Shown here in pieces: positions 15,850-44,147 of a stretch of 64,000 nucleotides of DNA (positions within the stretch are counted from its first letter, which is position 1; each line of letters starts with the position of its first letter). The DNA is from Scatophagus argus (Eukaryota; Chordata; Actinopteri; Scatophagidae), in contig NC_058496.1 in NCBI RefSeq assembly GCF_020382885.2, positions 24,408,501 through 24,472,500 on the forward strand. The letters run 5' to 3'. A program made the position numbers and the translations under genes. Under the pieces are notes generated by a model, which made no database searches, was not told the DNA's origin, and worked only from the letters and a program-made list of their open reading frames with translations.

Positions 15850-18457
15850 CGGTCGCCTCACCTCCGCTGCAGCAGCTCTGGGAGCCTCTTGTCTCTTCCT
15901 CTGTGACACTCCAGTTGCCCTTGTATGTTTCTTGCTGACCTCATGCCTCCTCCTTCCAGCACTGGATTGTGGGAGCTCATCGACACAGGTGGACAGCCGT
16001 CTGGACTGTGGAGCAGTCTGATCTTGATGTCTTGTTGATGCAGCAGGTCTCACAAAAATATAGTGTTTGTGTGAACACAGTACTGTGAAGTACTGTACCG
16101 GTACTGTTGTGTGTGAACAGTACTTCTTCCTGGGATCATGTCACTACATAATTGTGGAAATATTTATTGTATTGATATACAGCAGTGAAGATGTGACTCA
16201 TGAGGGCGCTGGTGCTCAGTGTGACTCTTCAGACCAGCACCTTCTGCTTTGTGTTGGTGCATATAGCAGACAAACAATATGTTTGGTTTTTAATTGGCAG
16301 ACACCGATAGCCTGAGTGAAAATTCCAGTTCAGTAGTTTCCGCAAGGACATTCGGTGCTTTATGGTTTTAAGCATGGAGGTCCATACGATGTCAATAATC
16401 CACTTAATAAGAGGGCCGTGACCGATTCCATCCAGTGTCCAGACTCATACATTGCTGTTAAATGTTGTAGAGGTTCTGTAGTTGTAGTCCAGAACAAACT
16501 GTGGTACAGTGGGTAGCAGGTGTGGACAAAGCATTTGCACCTGTCCTTAACACGCCTTACGACCAAACTGCAGAGTGGTGTTTGTTACAGTAGCTAATTC
16601 ATTAATTGTGTGACCGCTTTAAACGATTAGCAGGAGTTCACCTCAAACTTCATGTGGAAAAACATCAACAGCTGATTAGCATCGTTTAGGATAAAGACAG
16701 ACAGGTAGCCAGCTAGCATGGCTCTGTCCAAAGGTAACAAAATCCTCTTATCCACACCTCTAAAGTTCACTAATTAACACATGATAAAAGTTAAGTTGTG
16801 GTTAAAAAGGGGTTATGTGCTGCACTGTTTCTTGGTCTCTGCAGGTTGGCAACCTCGCGATGACGACAAAACTTCAGGAAGTTTCTGGCCATCCTGTAAT
16901 CCAGCATCCTCCTTAAAACCATCACTTATCTTTTTTCATATTTTAAATTAGACAACAAGATGTAATTTTAATAACTGAGCTTTAGATGTGCTGGTAGGCA
17001 GGTTTTGTTTGGACCTCTGGACAGAGCCAGGCTAGTCATTTCCCCATTTTCTGTCTTTATGATAAGCTGCCTGCTGGCTGTACACATGTGAAAGTGGTAT
17101 CAATCGTTTCACCTAACTCTTGGCAAGAATGCAAATGAACTTATTTCTCAAAATATCAAACGCTCTCTTTAAAAGATGTTTATATTTGTAAATAGTTATA
17201 CCCAAATAATTCTACACTACAATGTGAAATTAGTTTATTAATTTCTGTGAAAAGCTGCAGCACAGTAAAACAATTGACTTACCAAAGGAGTGTGAAGATA
17301 AATTCATCTCGTCTTTAAGGAAAATAATTTGAATTATTTGTAATACATTTAACTCCAACTTTGCAGCTGCAATCTGCAGCATCTCCAACACATTCATTCT
17401 ATTTGATTTTGGCATTTTGTCAGCGATGACTCAACTCAAAGGATGTCAAAAACATAGCATTGTTGTATTTATTTGTGTTTTTTGCAAGGCTAACTCCGAA
17501 CTCAGAAAGCTATTACATGTGCTTTTTTTGTTATAAAATCCTCCAACAGATCTGTTCTCTTTATAGAAAATAGTATGTGCATGGCAACATGGGGGCAATT
17601 TCCCCACAGCTAGTAAGAGAGGCACAGGGCCTCTCAGTACAGCATGTGCTTCCAAACACAACAGCATTGTTACAAGATGGCCACGATAGATTTTTCCAGA
17701 TTTCCTTTTTATGGATTGAATGCTGGACAACAATGATGTGATTTAGGTGGAGGGCATTGTATCCGTGCACTTGAACGTTACATGCAAGCAGTGTTCACAC
17801 AACCTACTCGTACAGGACAAGTAGTTAGAGCAACACAGTCTACCACTCATGTCCAGAACTGATCACTGGGTCAGTAATTGTTCTTCCAGCTACAGAAGGA
17901 GCTGTAGTCTCCTCAAAATGCTGGATGTTGCCTCCTTCTACTCCTAGGCTGTCTATTTCATGACGATGTCAAAGATCGATTACTCTGGATCGATTACTCT
18001 TAATAAACTTATTTGTTACTTGGCAAAAATAAAGGGCTTATTTTTTTGTCCTCAGTCTTTGTTTGTAATCTGCTATAAACGAAAATCACTAGAGTCAAAG
18101 AGCTAAACGTCCTTCAGGCTCAAACAGTAAAAGCAGATGTACAGAGTCTCAAACATTTCAGCAAACCTCAGATCACAAAAGATGCCAAAATGTGGCCCTG
18201 CCAAAAGAAATGGCAATAAACTAAATCAACTTTCCAACTTCTCATCAGTCAACAAATCAAACCAGTTTTGTCTTTGAGTAAAGACACTGACTTTGGGGCT
18301 AAGGTGTGATGGTGGAAACAAACTGTGGGCACCAAATTAACAACCTTTAGCCCAGACCATTCCCTTCTCTGATTCACACACCTCAGATGACTTCCTGCCG
18401 TCCCTCCCTCCTAACATCAATCTGTCTGGTTCAAGCTGCAGGCCGTCATCACGTGGG
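15850..18457. other. 3' UTR of rnf215 and convergent spacer to ascc2
   Basis: Follows the rnf215 stop codon. AATAAA hexamers on the plus strand at 18002-18007, 18028-18033 and 18215-18220 could end a long rnf215 transcript, but I cannot say which is used. I see no further gene; open frames are short and unlike known families. The ascc2 3' UTR must also lie here, but I see no obvious minus-strand AATAAA close to its stop. Confidence 0.5.
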
Positions 18458-21400
18458 TCAGGAGGGGATCATGCCTTTGTTCCTCTTGCGGTCAGCCATT
18501 GTTCGGCGGTTGTGATTTGACCCGCGGCTCTTGTTGGCCTCCTTTTTGCGACGGTCCAGTACTGTCTCCAGGGTTTGTCCTTGGCCTTTGGGTTTTCCCA
18601 CCACGTTACTGGGACGTTCAGGTCGGAAACTGGAAGAGAAAGATGGAGGGAAGTCCACAGAGGTGAGGATGGAGTCACAAAGTGAACCTTCTAGCAGGGC
18701 TTTCATTTGAGATGCAACTTTTTAATGCTGGAAAGAACTTAAAAAATATGTTCACATGAGGTATCTGAAGAAAAAATATTTTTCTAATGTACAAACCTAA
18801 CATTTTTTTTCAATGTAGTAATATCCTTTGTACAATCACGTTTCACAAAGTAGTGAACCTCACACCACTCGTGCTTGTGAACAAATGAGACTTTCGAGGA
18901 TGCCCCTTTCATACCCAATCAGATAACATAATGCTCCAAACAGATTTTTTGATTGTCCTACAACTTTCCCAGTGTTTTGTTGTCCCTGTCTTAACTTGTC
19001 TGAAACATGTTACTGGTATCAACTTCAGCAAATATTTACAAATATTATATATAATATTCACAAAAAAAAAACAGGCGAATTATCACATTTTGTTTTAGTT
19101 TTTTTTAGATCAGAATGTATATTATATATTTGTCTTTCCAGTCTCTGTACTTAAAACCTCTAGTTTAAGCTGAACAGACAAGAGCTTTCAAATTGACGTT
19201 ACCCTTTCCTCTGCTGCATGGCAGCTCTTCTAGCTTCAGCCCTCTCCCTCAGCAGAGCTGGGTCCTGCACGAAGTGGTCCCTCTTTTCATTGTTCTGAAA
19301 CAAATTAAAAAAAAAACAAAAAAAAACCATGCAGATGTAGTGACTGAACATTTGTAGCTGAAGCATTTCATTCAGAGACTAAATAAACATTTAAGGATCT
19401 GGCAGTGTTTGAATGACAAATTATTGGCTCACTTTCTGTACATATCAGTGAGGTTTAAATAGGGTCATAAAGTAAGACTTTTTTTTTCTGTAAAGTTGGA
19501 TCTGCTGTTTTGGAATGATTTCAGTACCGGTAAAGTCTCTTCCTCCTCCCCGTCTTCACTCTCCTCGTCATGCTCTGCTTTGTTTCCTTTTCTGAGTACC
19601 TGTGGGACTGTAAATGGCCTGCAGGAAAACACAAAATGGAAATGAAACAAGCACGCTGACACTGAGAAATTAAAAGCTGCTTTCAAAGTCAAGTCAAAGT
19701 TCTGTGATTTACCTTCTGTTCAGCAAACTGTCTCCATCGAGATCATTTGCTCCCACTTGGTTCATGTCGTAGGTGTCGTCGTACTCATCGTCGTAGTCAT
19801 CCAGGCTGTAGGTGGCTGCACTTTCACCGGGTTCAATGACGACCTCGTCCACCACCGTCTCATAGGCCTGGTAGCGAGCCCTCTGCTCTGCTACGTGCTG
19901 CTTATCGTTCAACATCTCTCGAGTGCTCTCACCTTTCCTGAAAGAGTGATAAAACAGGGCAAGATTACACTTGACCTCAAACAGTCTAGAAGAGGTAGTA
20001 ACGTCTGGAAAAGGCGGTTGGTGGTTTACATTATTCCAACAGTGAAACTCCAAGCACGTAAAAGGAGTCTGGGGCTTTTTCATTTCTGACTGCTCAGCGT
20101 CTCCTGCGTGCTCTCACCTCCTGCCCTTCCAGATGCGAGACATGTCCACCTGTTCCCTGCGGAAGACGTCAAACTCGTCATCATCAAACACGTTGGATCT
20201 GGAGTTCAGAACGTCTGGAAGCTCCTCCTTCACTGGCCTTAAAGAAGAGAAAAGGAACCAGAGAGTCACAGATTGTAGTTTCTGATGTAAGAGGATGCGC
20301 TGCTTTTAAATTTCTGTTTCATGACCATATAAAATGACTCTCTTTCAGTTTGGGACTATTTTAACACGTCACACTGAGCTCTGGCACTGGCTTTTCTTTA
20401 TTCATTTCTTTTAACATTTATGTACTAAATAATAACACATTAGTGGTTTAGTTAAACTGATAAAACAAATAATATGGTGCAGCCTTTTTTGAAATATTGC
20501 TCATCATGAACATCACGATACATTACGAGAAGCTAACATATTCAGACTATATTCAACTGTAATGCTGAAAATGATCAAATGAAACTGAAAATTTGAAATA
20601 CTGCATAAGATATCATTAACTTCTTCAGAAAATGTGTACCATGATGACTTAATTCAGTGTATTTTCATTTATCTTGTAAGAATATTATTTCCCACCTCCA
20701 GGAAAAATGCCTCCATTTGAAGAATCGAGAAGTGAATGTCAGCAGCACAACCCACGTGGAAGATTATCATATATCATATATCATATATCATATATGTAAA
20801 GGCCATCCCAGTGTGGGGTGTTACCTCGGCATGGCACGGTCCAGTTTGTCCAGGTTAGGGGCCAGACGGCCCTCTAGGATGTTGTTGATGACCAGCTCAG
20901 AGTTGTAGTCATACTCCTTCAGGCAGGCCAGCAGGAAGCCTTCACCCAAATCAGGGAGCAGATCCCTGATGCACGACAGCAGAGACTCCAGCTCCGTCCC
21001 ACTCACTGAACACACCGAACCCTGGCAACACACCACCAACACAGAAGACAACCAAACACGCTGTAACAGTCAGGTCATCTCTCCTCTATTTTTAATCCAC
21101 ATATTCATCACACACCTGTAGAGCCAATAAATCCATATATCTCTGCACTGTAATGAACTGAAGCTCCACGATGATTTTCACGTTATTTGTGTACTTTTAC
21201 ACCTTAAATAAGTCACTCGAAGCACTTTTACCATTGTGTGTTTGAAAGATGATACACAAACAAACCCTCACAAACTTTTTTTTACAGTTTATAGACTAAA
21301 CAATTAACAATTACTTTAAGCACGTTTTAAATTAGCTGTAATATTTACAGAACTCACATTGTTTCCCTTTTGAGGAACATCCAACATGGCCTCTGCTCCC

Positions 21401-24400
21401 CTCAGACTCTCTCCTACTGCTCCTCCTCCTTCTGGCTCTTGGTCCTCCTGAAAGCCAGCTGAAAATGCAGCAGCACCACCAACTGCTTCTCCATGATAGG
21501 CTGAGATGGAGGGGACTTTGTCCTGTATCTGACTCTGTGGTTTCCGCCGCCCCACGCTGTCCCAGGCACTTTCCACCCCCTGGAGCAGATAGGATGTCCG
21601 GGTCTCATCACTGATGGAAGCAGGCAGTTAAGGAGATGAAACAACTAAAGGCCTTACTGTGTACTGTGATACTGTAGAGACCTTTGAGTTAATAATCAAC
21701 ACTTCTTCTGATCCTTAAGAAAATACCTTCTGTTATTTTTACATTTGAAAAATACAGGCCCACAGTTTATTGTCCATCTTTGTCTGGCTTTGTTCTGCCT
21801 GGTAATTTTCGGTGGCAATGTAAGCACCATGTTATTATCCACAAAACCTGTTTACACTAGTTATTGCTGTAAAGCTGATAAAGCTTATAAGCTGTAAAGC
21901 TGATAAGGATACATGACAGGGAGGGCCTGCTGTAGGAGGCTGATGTCGTCCGCGATGGGGAACTGCTCATCATAGTCTGACACAAACCTGGAAGAAAAAA
22001 AAAAAGGTGAACACCTTCATACACTTTGTCACCGTTTGGCATTAAAGAGATAAAAATAAAACACAAGCCCCTTGGAGGTGGCCCCTGATCTTAACTAGTA
22101 ATTTTACCTTTTCTCAGTTAAGAAAGATGTGAAATGTTGAAGAAGCTCCTCTGCATATGTTTGCATGTTTTCTCCTCTGCAAGGCAACAAACATCGACAG
22201 AATTCATATGTGTGGATGAAAAGGAAATACTGGTGAGATTGAAGTTGAGAGTTGGGACATCTCACCCCTCCAAGATGGGCTGTAAACAGGTGTGATGCAG
22301 CAGCGTGTGAGCCGTCTCCACCATCTTGCGACACGAGTGGGACAACCTCTTCCACAAGTCCTCCTGAAGACTTAAAGAGGATTTGGGAGATGATTCACCA
22401 TTGTTCATCAATTCATTGAGAAATGAAGTCTCAATATTTTGGCCAAGTATTTGCATGTGCCTTTTAAGAACACAATAAATGCAGCAGAAACTCACCCTTT
22501 ATCATCAAAGTTTCTTTTCCTTACCGCCTTTTCAAGGTCAGGCACAGCAGTCTCATAAAAGGAGGTCAGTCTGCCAGGAAAGAAAACAAATGGATCAGGA
22601 AAACCTTTTTTTTTTTTTTTGCAAAGACGTGGGTCTCCATGAGTGACAAACTGCTAGGTTAGCCCGTCTGTCTACCTGCTAAGGAAACCATGGGAGTGGA
22701 AGCTGGAGCAGGCAGCAGGGAAGATGTCCAGGAAGGCGTGGATGGTGGTGGTCGAGTCACACAGGTACAGAATGAGGTCTGTGAGCTCCTACCATAAAGA
22801 ACACATGTAGCAGTGGTGTTACTCTCTGTGTGGCCAATCAGTCATACTCAGGTTGAGTAGGGATGTGCGATAATTACCTGCCTGATGATGGGAAATTTAG
22901 ATAATAATATATAATAATAATTAATATTATTATAGTAATAATTAATAACTAAATTACTGTCAATAAACAAAGCTGATAATATGAAGTCAAACTGGTTTCA
23001 CTGAGCTGACCTCATATGAGTTTTAAGACAATAAGTCTTATTAGAGTTATGAAATATTAAATTATTCATCTTTCTTACCCTCAGGGGTGCGTAAAGTAGA
23101 AGGTATGAAATCCTTTTTAAAATGCAAATAATGTTAAAATATCAGTTATCTTATTGGTATTGGCCATGAGAAGCAGGAAATGAATGTTATTGCTTATCAT
23201 CTGGAAAAAAAAAAAAACAAACTATTATGCATTCAAGTCTTATTCAAGTTAGAGAACCATTAGTAAACTAGCAGACTATACCTTCAAACATAACAGTCTA
23301 AAGAGTCCAGTTTTCATCAACGGCAAGTTTAGTGTCCGTTAAAACTCAAAAAAAAAAGAAGAAAGTCTTTCTCCACAAGAAATTAAATCCTAAATAAGTG
23401 CCATTTATCAAGATGTTTCCCTGCCATAATGTCCTATTAAATACTGCACCAATACACATACTAGAGATTATTATTAGTTCATTAGTCTCACATGCACCAA
23501 AAAGCAGAGATGTGTGTGTTTATCTAACCTGTTGGCTCATTGTCATGGCAGTGGGCCGTTTGTGTGCACTCAGTTTCATTGGCTCCATGGCCGTGGCTCC
23601 TTCACAGTAGAGACCACACTTATCCAAGATGGTGTCAAACACCTGGAGGTGACAGAAAGGAAAGAAGGCCCTTAGCGAAAGACAATTTATCCTCAACAGT
23701 GTATTATTTTGGGGGCCGACACATGCGGAATTCACTTGTTGCAAAACCAAAGTAAACCCAAACATGTATTATGTGTCATTTCTTATACTTGCCATACAAA
23801 TATGCAGCTGCGTGCCTTTTAAAAATCTGATCTTACCTGTAGCACAGTGGGCACCGCCTCATCCAGGTCGCTATAGTATGACGGCTGCTGTTTAAAGATG
23901 TTCTCTAAAAACAAGATGGCATTTATGAAATTTAACACAGAGTGACAAACAGATTAAAACTACCTATCCCTACTATGTATCTAGGTCTGATGGATATATT
24001 CTCCATCAAAATACCCCACAATGATTCAAGCTCACCAATCATCTTATGCAGCAGCTGGCTGTTGCCCTTTCCAAAGAGCACACATAGATCCAGAATTTTA
24101 GGAATGTCAAATAGGAAGTTGTCATAGATAATTTCTCCAAACACTGCCGGAGTGATGAAGTTCTCCTATAGAGGATGAGCACAGGGCAACAGTTTAAAGA
24201 GCATGACAAGGCTTTCATACGACACTGGACAGTATTAATACTACTGATTATTGGATCAATATTCCCTCTCTTCAGTTTACATATAGGTGCTCCTGCCTTG
24301 GACTCTTTATGTGTGGCCATCCTGAGGAAGGTCAAGAAGACTGCCCTGTGGATGGAGCGCTGCACGTCAGCCACTGCTGGGGAGGAGGGAAGGGTGGCGA

Positions 24401-25008
24401 GGTCAAGGCCACGAGGAGCGTGATGCAGGTATGAATCCAGGCATGTCTGCAGAGATTCATCAAACACCACCTGGTGGAGGAGACAGACCAAAGCAGAGGA
24501 GAGAGGGAGTGGAAATTTAAAAGAAGGCTGCCGTCACTGAATTCACAGTGTATTTACATGAATTCACATTCTTTTCAGCTCCCATAACTTTGAGGCTAAG
24601 TGAATAAAAAGGGAGAGAGATAATTACATGTTAGCACTCTCTCACCTGACACCAGAACTTGTCATGCGGCAGTGTAAGCAGCCACTCCAGGTCCTCTGTG
24701 ATGAATTTGGCAAGTTCTAAAAATTCCTCCACCTCAGCAGGAGAACCGTCTTCTGGTGGGGGCTTATAAGGCACAAAACAACGCTCTTCCTTCCTGGCCG
24801 GGTGCTGATGTAGAACAGAGAGCACGTGGTTTGATTGTGATAAAAAGGCAGGTTATTCCTGCAGCACAACAGAATGCTGTTTGAGTATATGTCTGCTTAA
24901 ATTAAAGGAAACATGATGGCTCACCAGCGCAGGCAGTGTGTGTTCTTTTCCCAGGGGGCCGGGCTCAGTCACCTGTTGCTCATCCAGTGGCACTTGGGCA
25001 CAGGCCAT
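18458..25008 (-). CDS. ascc2: Activating signal cointegrator 1 complex subunit 2, complete
   Basis: ASCC2 is the ubiquitin-binding subunit of the ASC-1 complex; it binds K63-linked chains through a CUE domain and brings the ASCC3 helicase to alkylation damage and stalled ribosomes. Eighteen coding exons in transcript order: 24925-25008, 24646-24804, 24297-24470, 24036-24165, 23837-23904, 23529-23642, 22676-22788, 22496-22570, 22266-22370, 22108-22176, 21913-21987, 21358-21610, 20825-21021, 20118-20237, 19713-19937, 19528-19618, 19203-19294, 18458-18629; 2316 nt, 771 residues (human 757). Conserved pieces include ALPHDKFWCQ-like TLPHDKFWCQ, NFLFDIPKILDLCVLFGKGN, the CUE domain at about 478-525 (LLPDLGEGFLLACLKEYDYN, VINNILEGRLAP) and the C-terminus NHNRRTMADRKRNKGMIPS. 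Acidic stretches precede the basic tail. The donor at the end of the third coding exon is GC (see findings). It is convergent with rnf215. Confidence 0.97.
20764..20796. repeat. Short minisatellite, about four 8-base 'atatcata'-type units
   Basis: Tandem atatcata/tatcatat units in the intron between ascc2 coding exons 13 and 14. Simple-sequence feature only. Confidence 0.8.
22871..23528. other. ascc2 intron between coding exons 6 and 7
   Basis: AT-rich intron with short poly-A runs (for example near 23205 and 23349). No coding or RNA gene is supported. Confidence 0.6.
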
Positions 25009-25979
25009 GGCTTACACATATACACTTTGCTTCTGTTTATGAGTCATTTCAGGGTTATTTATTTTATCCTGTTCAATCAAAGAGCACTACAAGCTTTGCT
25101 TAAACATGTGTTAGAATGGGAATAATGTGATACAAACACAACAGCCATTCAAAACTGTTTCTGTCAACTATCAGCAAAGCAATAATCAGGAATGTTTAAT
25201 GGGAAAATTGAATTTACAGGTTTGTTGCATCAACGTGATATTTTTCAACAGATTATCCAGACACATCTATCCGATCACCAATTTCAGTTTTCAGGTGAAA
25301 GTCTACGGCGTAGAGCATGATATATCCAAGGGTGAAAGAAACGGGCAGACAGTTAATACGTACCGGAGTAACTTAGCTGACTTAGCAAACACATATGGGG
25401 GAATTTGAAACATTTGAATTAGAAACATTGGAATTCATTTTTGCCAACAGCATTACTTTCCAACAGCCGAATTTAAAGATTACCTTATTATTTACATTTA
25501 GTGCGATTAAACATCTGCAGGGTTCATTCTCATATCCTTTACTGTTACATGTCCAGACTGCTGATGCAAAGACAGAAGTTAGCTAGCTAACAGTAGCTGC
25601 AGATGTTTACTCAGAGAAGCATCCAGTAAAAAATCACTCCTCACACCCACTCCTGTTAGTTAGCTAAGTGAACTTTAACTTAATAAATAAGGGTACATTT
25701 ATTATTTATTATCTATTACTGCCAATGAAAACAATACAGTAATCCGTTAATCACTGACGATACAGCACCACAACTAGCTAACTTCGGCCATAGTCTGGTA
25801 AAATAACTTGCTAGCTACTCGCTGTCTACCAAGTTCAAAAGAACTGACACCACGTCAATGAATGGAGAGCAGCTAACGTAACGTAACGTGGCTAACCAGC
25901 CGGTTACGAGCTCTATGACCGTCCTCGTGTGACTCGCATGTAATAACTCTACATGAAACAAATTGTTAATTCTGCTCAC

Positions 25980-26105
25980 CTTTTAATGCAACTGTCTATA
26001 ACTCTTTTCAAGCCATCTCATCACAGTCGTCACGGGTTTCTAGAGTTTCAGTTTCCAAACGTTTCCTAATCACCTGTGCAGGGCCAGGAAGTGACATACT
26101 TTGTT
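25980..26105 (-). other. Probable non-coding first exon of ascc2
   Basis: On the minus strand, TGCATTAAAAG is followed by gtgagcag, a strong splice donor (exon edge 25980), just downstream of a GC-richer stretch and an NRF1-type site. The first coding exon starts only two bases before its ATG, so an upstream 5' UTR exon is expected. The right edge (transcription start) is a guess. Confidence 0.5.
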
Positions 26106-26121
26106 TGGTTTTTGTCCCCAG

Positions 26122-26131
26122 GCGCATGCGC
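26122..26131. promoter_or_regulatory. NRF1-type palindrome upstream of ascc2
   Basis: GCGCATGCGC is an exact NRF1 consensus palindrome, located next to the probable ascc2 first exon. Sequence match only. Confidence 0.5.
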
Positions 26132-26221
26132 AATAAAGCTACATGTGACAGTCTTTACCGCCCCCTTGCGGACATCAGCGCGCACCGTCAGTGTTGTTAC
26201 TATGTTTTCCATGTGTGTTCG

Positions 26222-26340
26222 GTAATGCAGCGGTGGAAGAATTTCAATACAATAAAATATACATAAAGCATCAAGGGTAAAAGTACTCATTGTATAGAAT
26301 GGCTTCTTTCATGATGATCATGGTGATATATTATTTATTT
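26222..26340 (+). repeat. Fragment of the 'agtaaaagtactc' teleost repeat
   Basis: Reads gcagcggtggaagaatttc, then gggtaaaagtactcattgta and tagaatggc, matching the larger copy at 61887-62395 with the middle missing. It lies upstream of ascc2. Confidence 0.6.
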
Positions 26341-29300
26341 AGCTTAGTTTAATTACCGCTACACTCTTCAACAAAAACTTTGCTGGTAGCTCAATATGAT
26401 CTCATTTTTAAAAAGAAATCTACTGCTGAGAAGAGCTTTTTAAATGCAGCTAAAGCTAACTTGGCTAACTTATCTGCCAGCTGAAGTACCTCAATAAAGA
26501 AACAGAACATTTTACCTGAATACCGAAGCTGTCCTTTAACCGAGGACTACAGTGAGAGCAGATTATTGATGAACACATATCCAAATAAAAATCCAATCAG
26601 ATAAACAGATATTAAATTGGTTGAATGAACCTTTATGATGATAACCCAATACAATATCACTCAATGAGGACTCTTGACACGGGGTTTTTTTGGAAAACGA
26701 TGTTTATAGGAAAAAGAAAAAAAAAAAGAAAAAACATTCCCATGACACAGAGAGAAGGTGAGTAGAGATTCCCAGAAATCACAATATTTTTTAAAAATAA
26801 TGCATTAAAGGTCTGAAAGCACATCCATAATAATAATAAGAGTTTTTGCACCAATAGAGCTCATTGCCTGTGCGCTCCTGTTGTTTTACAACCCAGTAAG
26901 GTTGCGTCTGACCATAACACTGTAATTATCACGACGGACTTGAAATCAGCGAGCCAGTATATTCTGGGCCATATAGTTAAAATGTGCAATTCAGTAAGCG
27001 ATTATTACGAATTGCAGCAGCTGGCCCATTTATTCAACAGAAAATACTAAAAGATAAACCGCAAACAAAAAGACTGCTTTCATGGCTTATGGCGTAAAGC
27101 TAAACTGAATATGTTGTTTTGGGTGTAAAACAAAATAAATATTTCATGGCTCTAACAACAATAAATAATCATCATACATATCAAGCAGCAGTAATACTGT
27201 ACCTCACGGTACTCGTTTTAATGCCTCTCCATCATGAAAAAACAGAAAAGATCTGTTTTTATACTAGATGTGTAGAATGTGACAGCCAATCAATGTTCCA
27301 GTTTGTTTCCAGTTTCTACCGCTAATGTTTTGTTTAAAAAAACTACAGTTACAGCAATATTGAATCAACAAGAAGTATGTAGTTTTTGGTAATCACTTAT
27401 TCTGTGTTGACCTTTGAACACTGTACAGTGTACTGCTGAATACCACTGTAAGATATCAGTGAACGTATCTGTATAAACACATCAACAGAAACCCAAAGCA
27501 CTCACACAGATTTGTTGTCTACACGGTAGCACAAAGGATGATGTTGTTATGGTGTGATTCGTTGGTTCATCTTTATCAATACTGTAAGTTTTTTCAGTTG
27601 AGATCAGTCACATTACAATATGACGCACAACTGATCCCTGAACGCACCAATAAAAAACAAACAAACAAAAAATTAGCATTACAGCTTTTAAACCATTTTT
27701 CACTGGTTCATATCACATCTGAATTACACTAAATGGCAAAAAGTGTGTGGATGCTCAACACTGCTGCCATATTATTCTGCTAGTATATCAGGCTCCACTC
27801 TTCTGGCTTCTGACGTCAGTTCTTACACACCAAACTGGGACTAAATGTTGGGGTTCTTAAGATTTCTCCTCATTGGCACTTTGGGTTTAAGCCCAAATCT
27901 GGACCCCAGTTTGTGCTTCAATTTGGAAAGGTGTTTCTTCTTTTAATATTGTAACAGACAGAATATTTTTCAGGCAGATGGTTAGAAAAAATCTTTGAGG
28001 ATCCAAGAAAGACCTTAGCTTTCATTGTTATTAAATGATCCTGTTTTTTTTGCTTTTTTAGAAAAACAGATCCTTAACTATGTGACCCAAATCTAAAAGT
28101 AATATTCAGCAGAACAATGAAAAGCATCCCCAAAGTGCATGTAAGCATGAAGACAGGTGTGTTTGCCCACTTTTGACCATACAGTGTAACTCAGAGAGGC
28201 GACATGTCGTAACAACCTCACTGGATACAGTATATAACTTTATTTTTATATCATCAAGATGAGGGATTAATATGGTTAAGGTCACAGACCAGGAGGCAAA
28301 ATGTACACATTTATATGTTTCAGTTTACAGTATTCTGTTCAAACCATTACTGTGCAGTAAAAGAATAGGTAATTCTGGAAAAAATAGTCTATGGAGAGCG
28401 TTGCAGTTTAAATTCTAAGAATAAAAAAAACTGCTCAATGCAATCTTAATGAAGGGCACAGACGGTAAACTATATGGAGAAATGCAGCTGCGGACGCTTT
28501 TTCGTCTATCGGGATAAAGTCAATAACATCAAACTATTTTCTTACCATGTTTGACCCAGGCAGCATTACGAATTTCTAACTGCATGCTGAGGATGTAGAC
28601 AGAGTCCATTCTGAGAAGAATAAAAGTGTGCCTCTTCCAAACGCCACCATATAGCCCTTCACCTCTGTTCAGTCCATATTTGGTCTTCAAAAGTCTGATG
28701 ATTTTTCACGTTTCTCATGTATAAAAATATAACCTCAACACACAAACAACAAAGTCCAGCTGGAAGTCAGTTTGATGTTGACATGTGATTAAAATTTCAG
28801 TTCAGGTCCAAAATGTTTTTGGTAGTGAATGAAAAACAGAAGGGGTGGGGATAAAGACTCTTTGATGTCCATAATACAGCTGCTATTACCTGACTGTGCT
28901 TTTCCTTTCACCCTAACGTAGGATGCAGGCATAGAGGATTAGTGATGGAAACACTTTATCTACTAAATCTCTCCAGTTCAATGACATTCCCTGGAGGGCA
29001 AGAGGATAAAAAATAAGAATAGAAGCCAAAATGGCTCATCAGTAGTATAGGGAATAGAGAAACATCTGAGTGGCTGCCTAAGTACTGCACATCAGTTCAC
29101 ATCTGACGAAGTACTCGCATGTCTTTAAGTTGTTTCTGCAGATTGAATACTCCTTCAACTGATATTTCTGGACTGTTATAGGGAGTAGATTTGATTCAAA
29201 GGTTACTAAATCATAAAAAGGAAGGCTGCCAGCCCCTCTGCCTGGGATCTACTGCATCTGGGAACGGTACACAAATGGCTACTCAAATATTTCTGACGGA

Positions 29301-29478
29301 GGAGTTTGCAAACCGCATAGTAGCCAACATCCCTAAAATCCAGGGTCCTGAAAACTGACGATGTGAGAAAAACAGAAATTCTCCTTTTGGGGTCAGTTTA
29401 CACCAACAGAAAGCAGCTGACACCTCAGTTTCATTTCTCACTAGTCAAAGCTTGGTGTTGGCCCAGGGTAGTCTGGTG
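26341..29478. other. Spacer upstream of ascc2 and 3' UTR region of slc39a14
   Basis: Follows the slc39a14 stop codon on the minus strand. A minus-strand AATAAA (TTTATT at 28239-28244) is one candidate polyadenylation signal, giving a 3' UTR of about 1.2 kb. The rest is AT-rich with short frames only, and no gene is supported. Confidence 0.5.

Positions 29479-44147
<14,669 letters not shown>

Noticed and set aside
22515-22524. gtaagg in ascc2 as a splice donor ending the exon at 22525
   Set aside because: Reading through gives VRKRNFDDKG, which matches the human protein, and only the later donor (edge 22496) joins in frame to LQEDLWKRLSHS.
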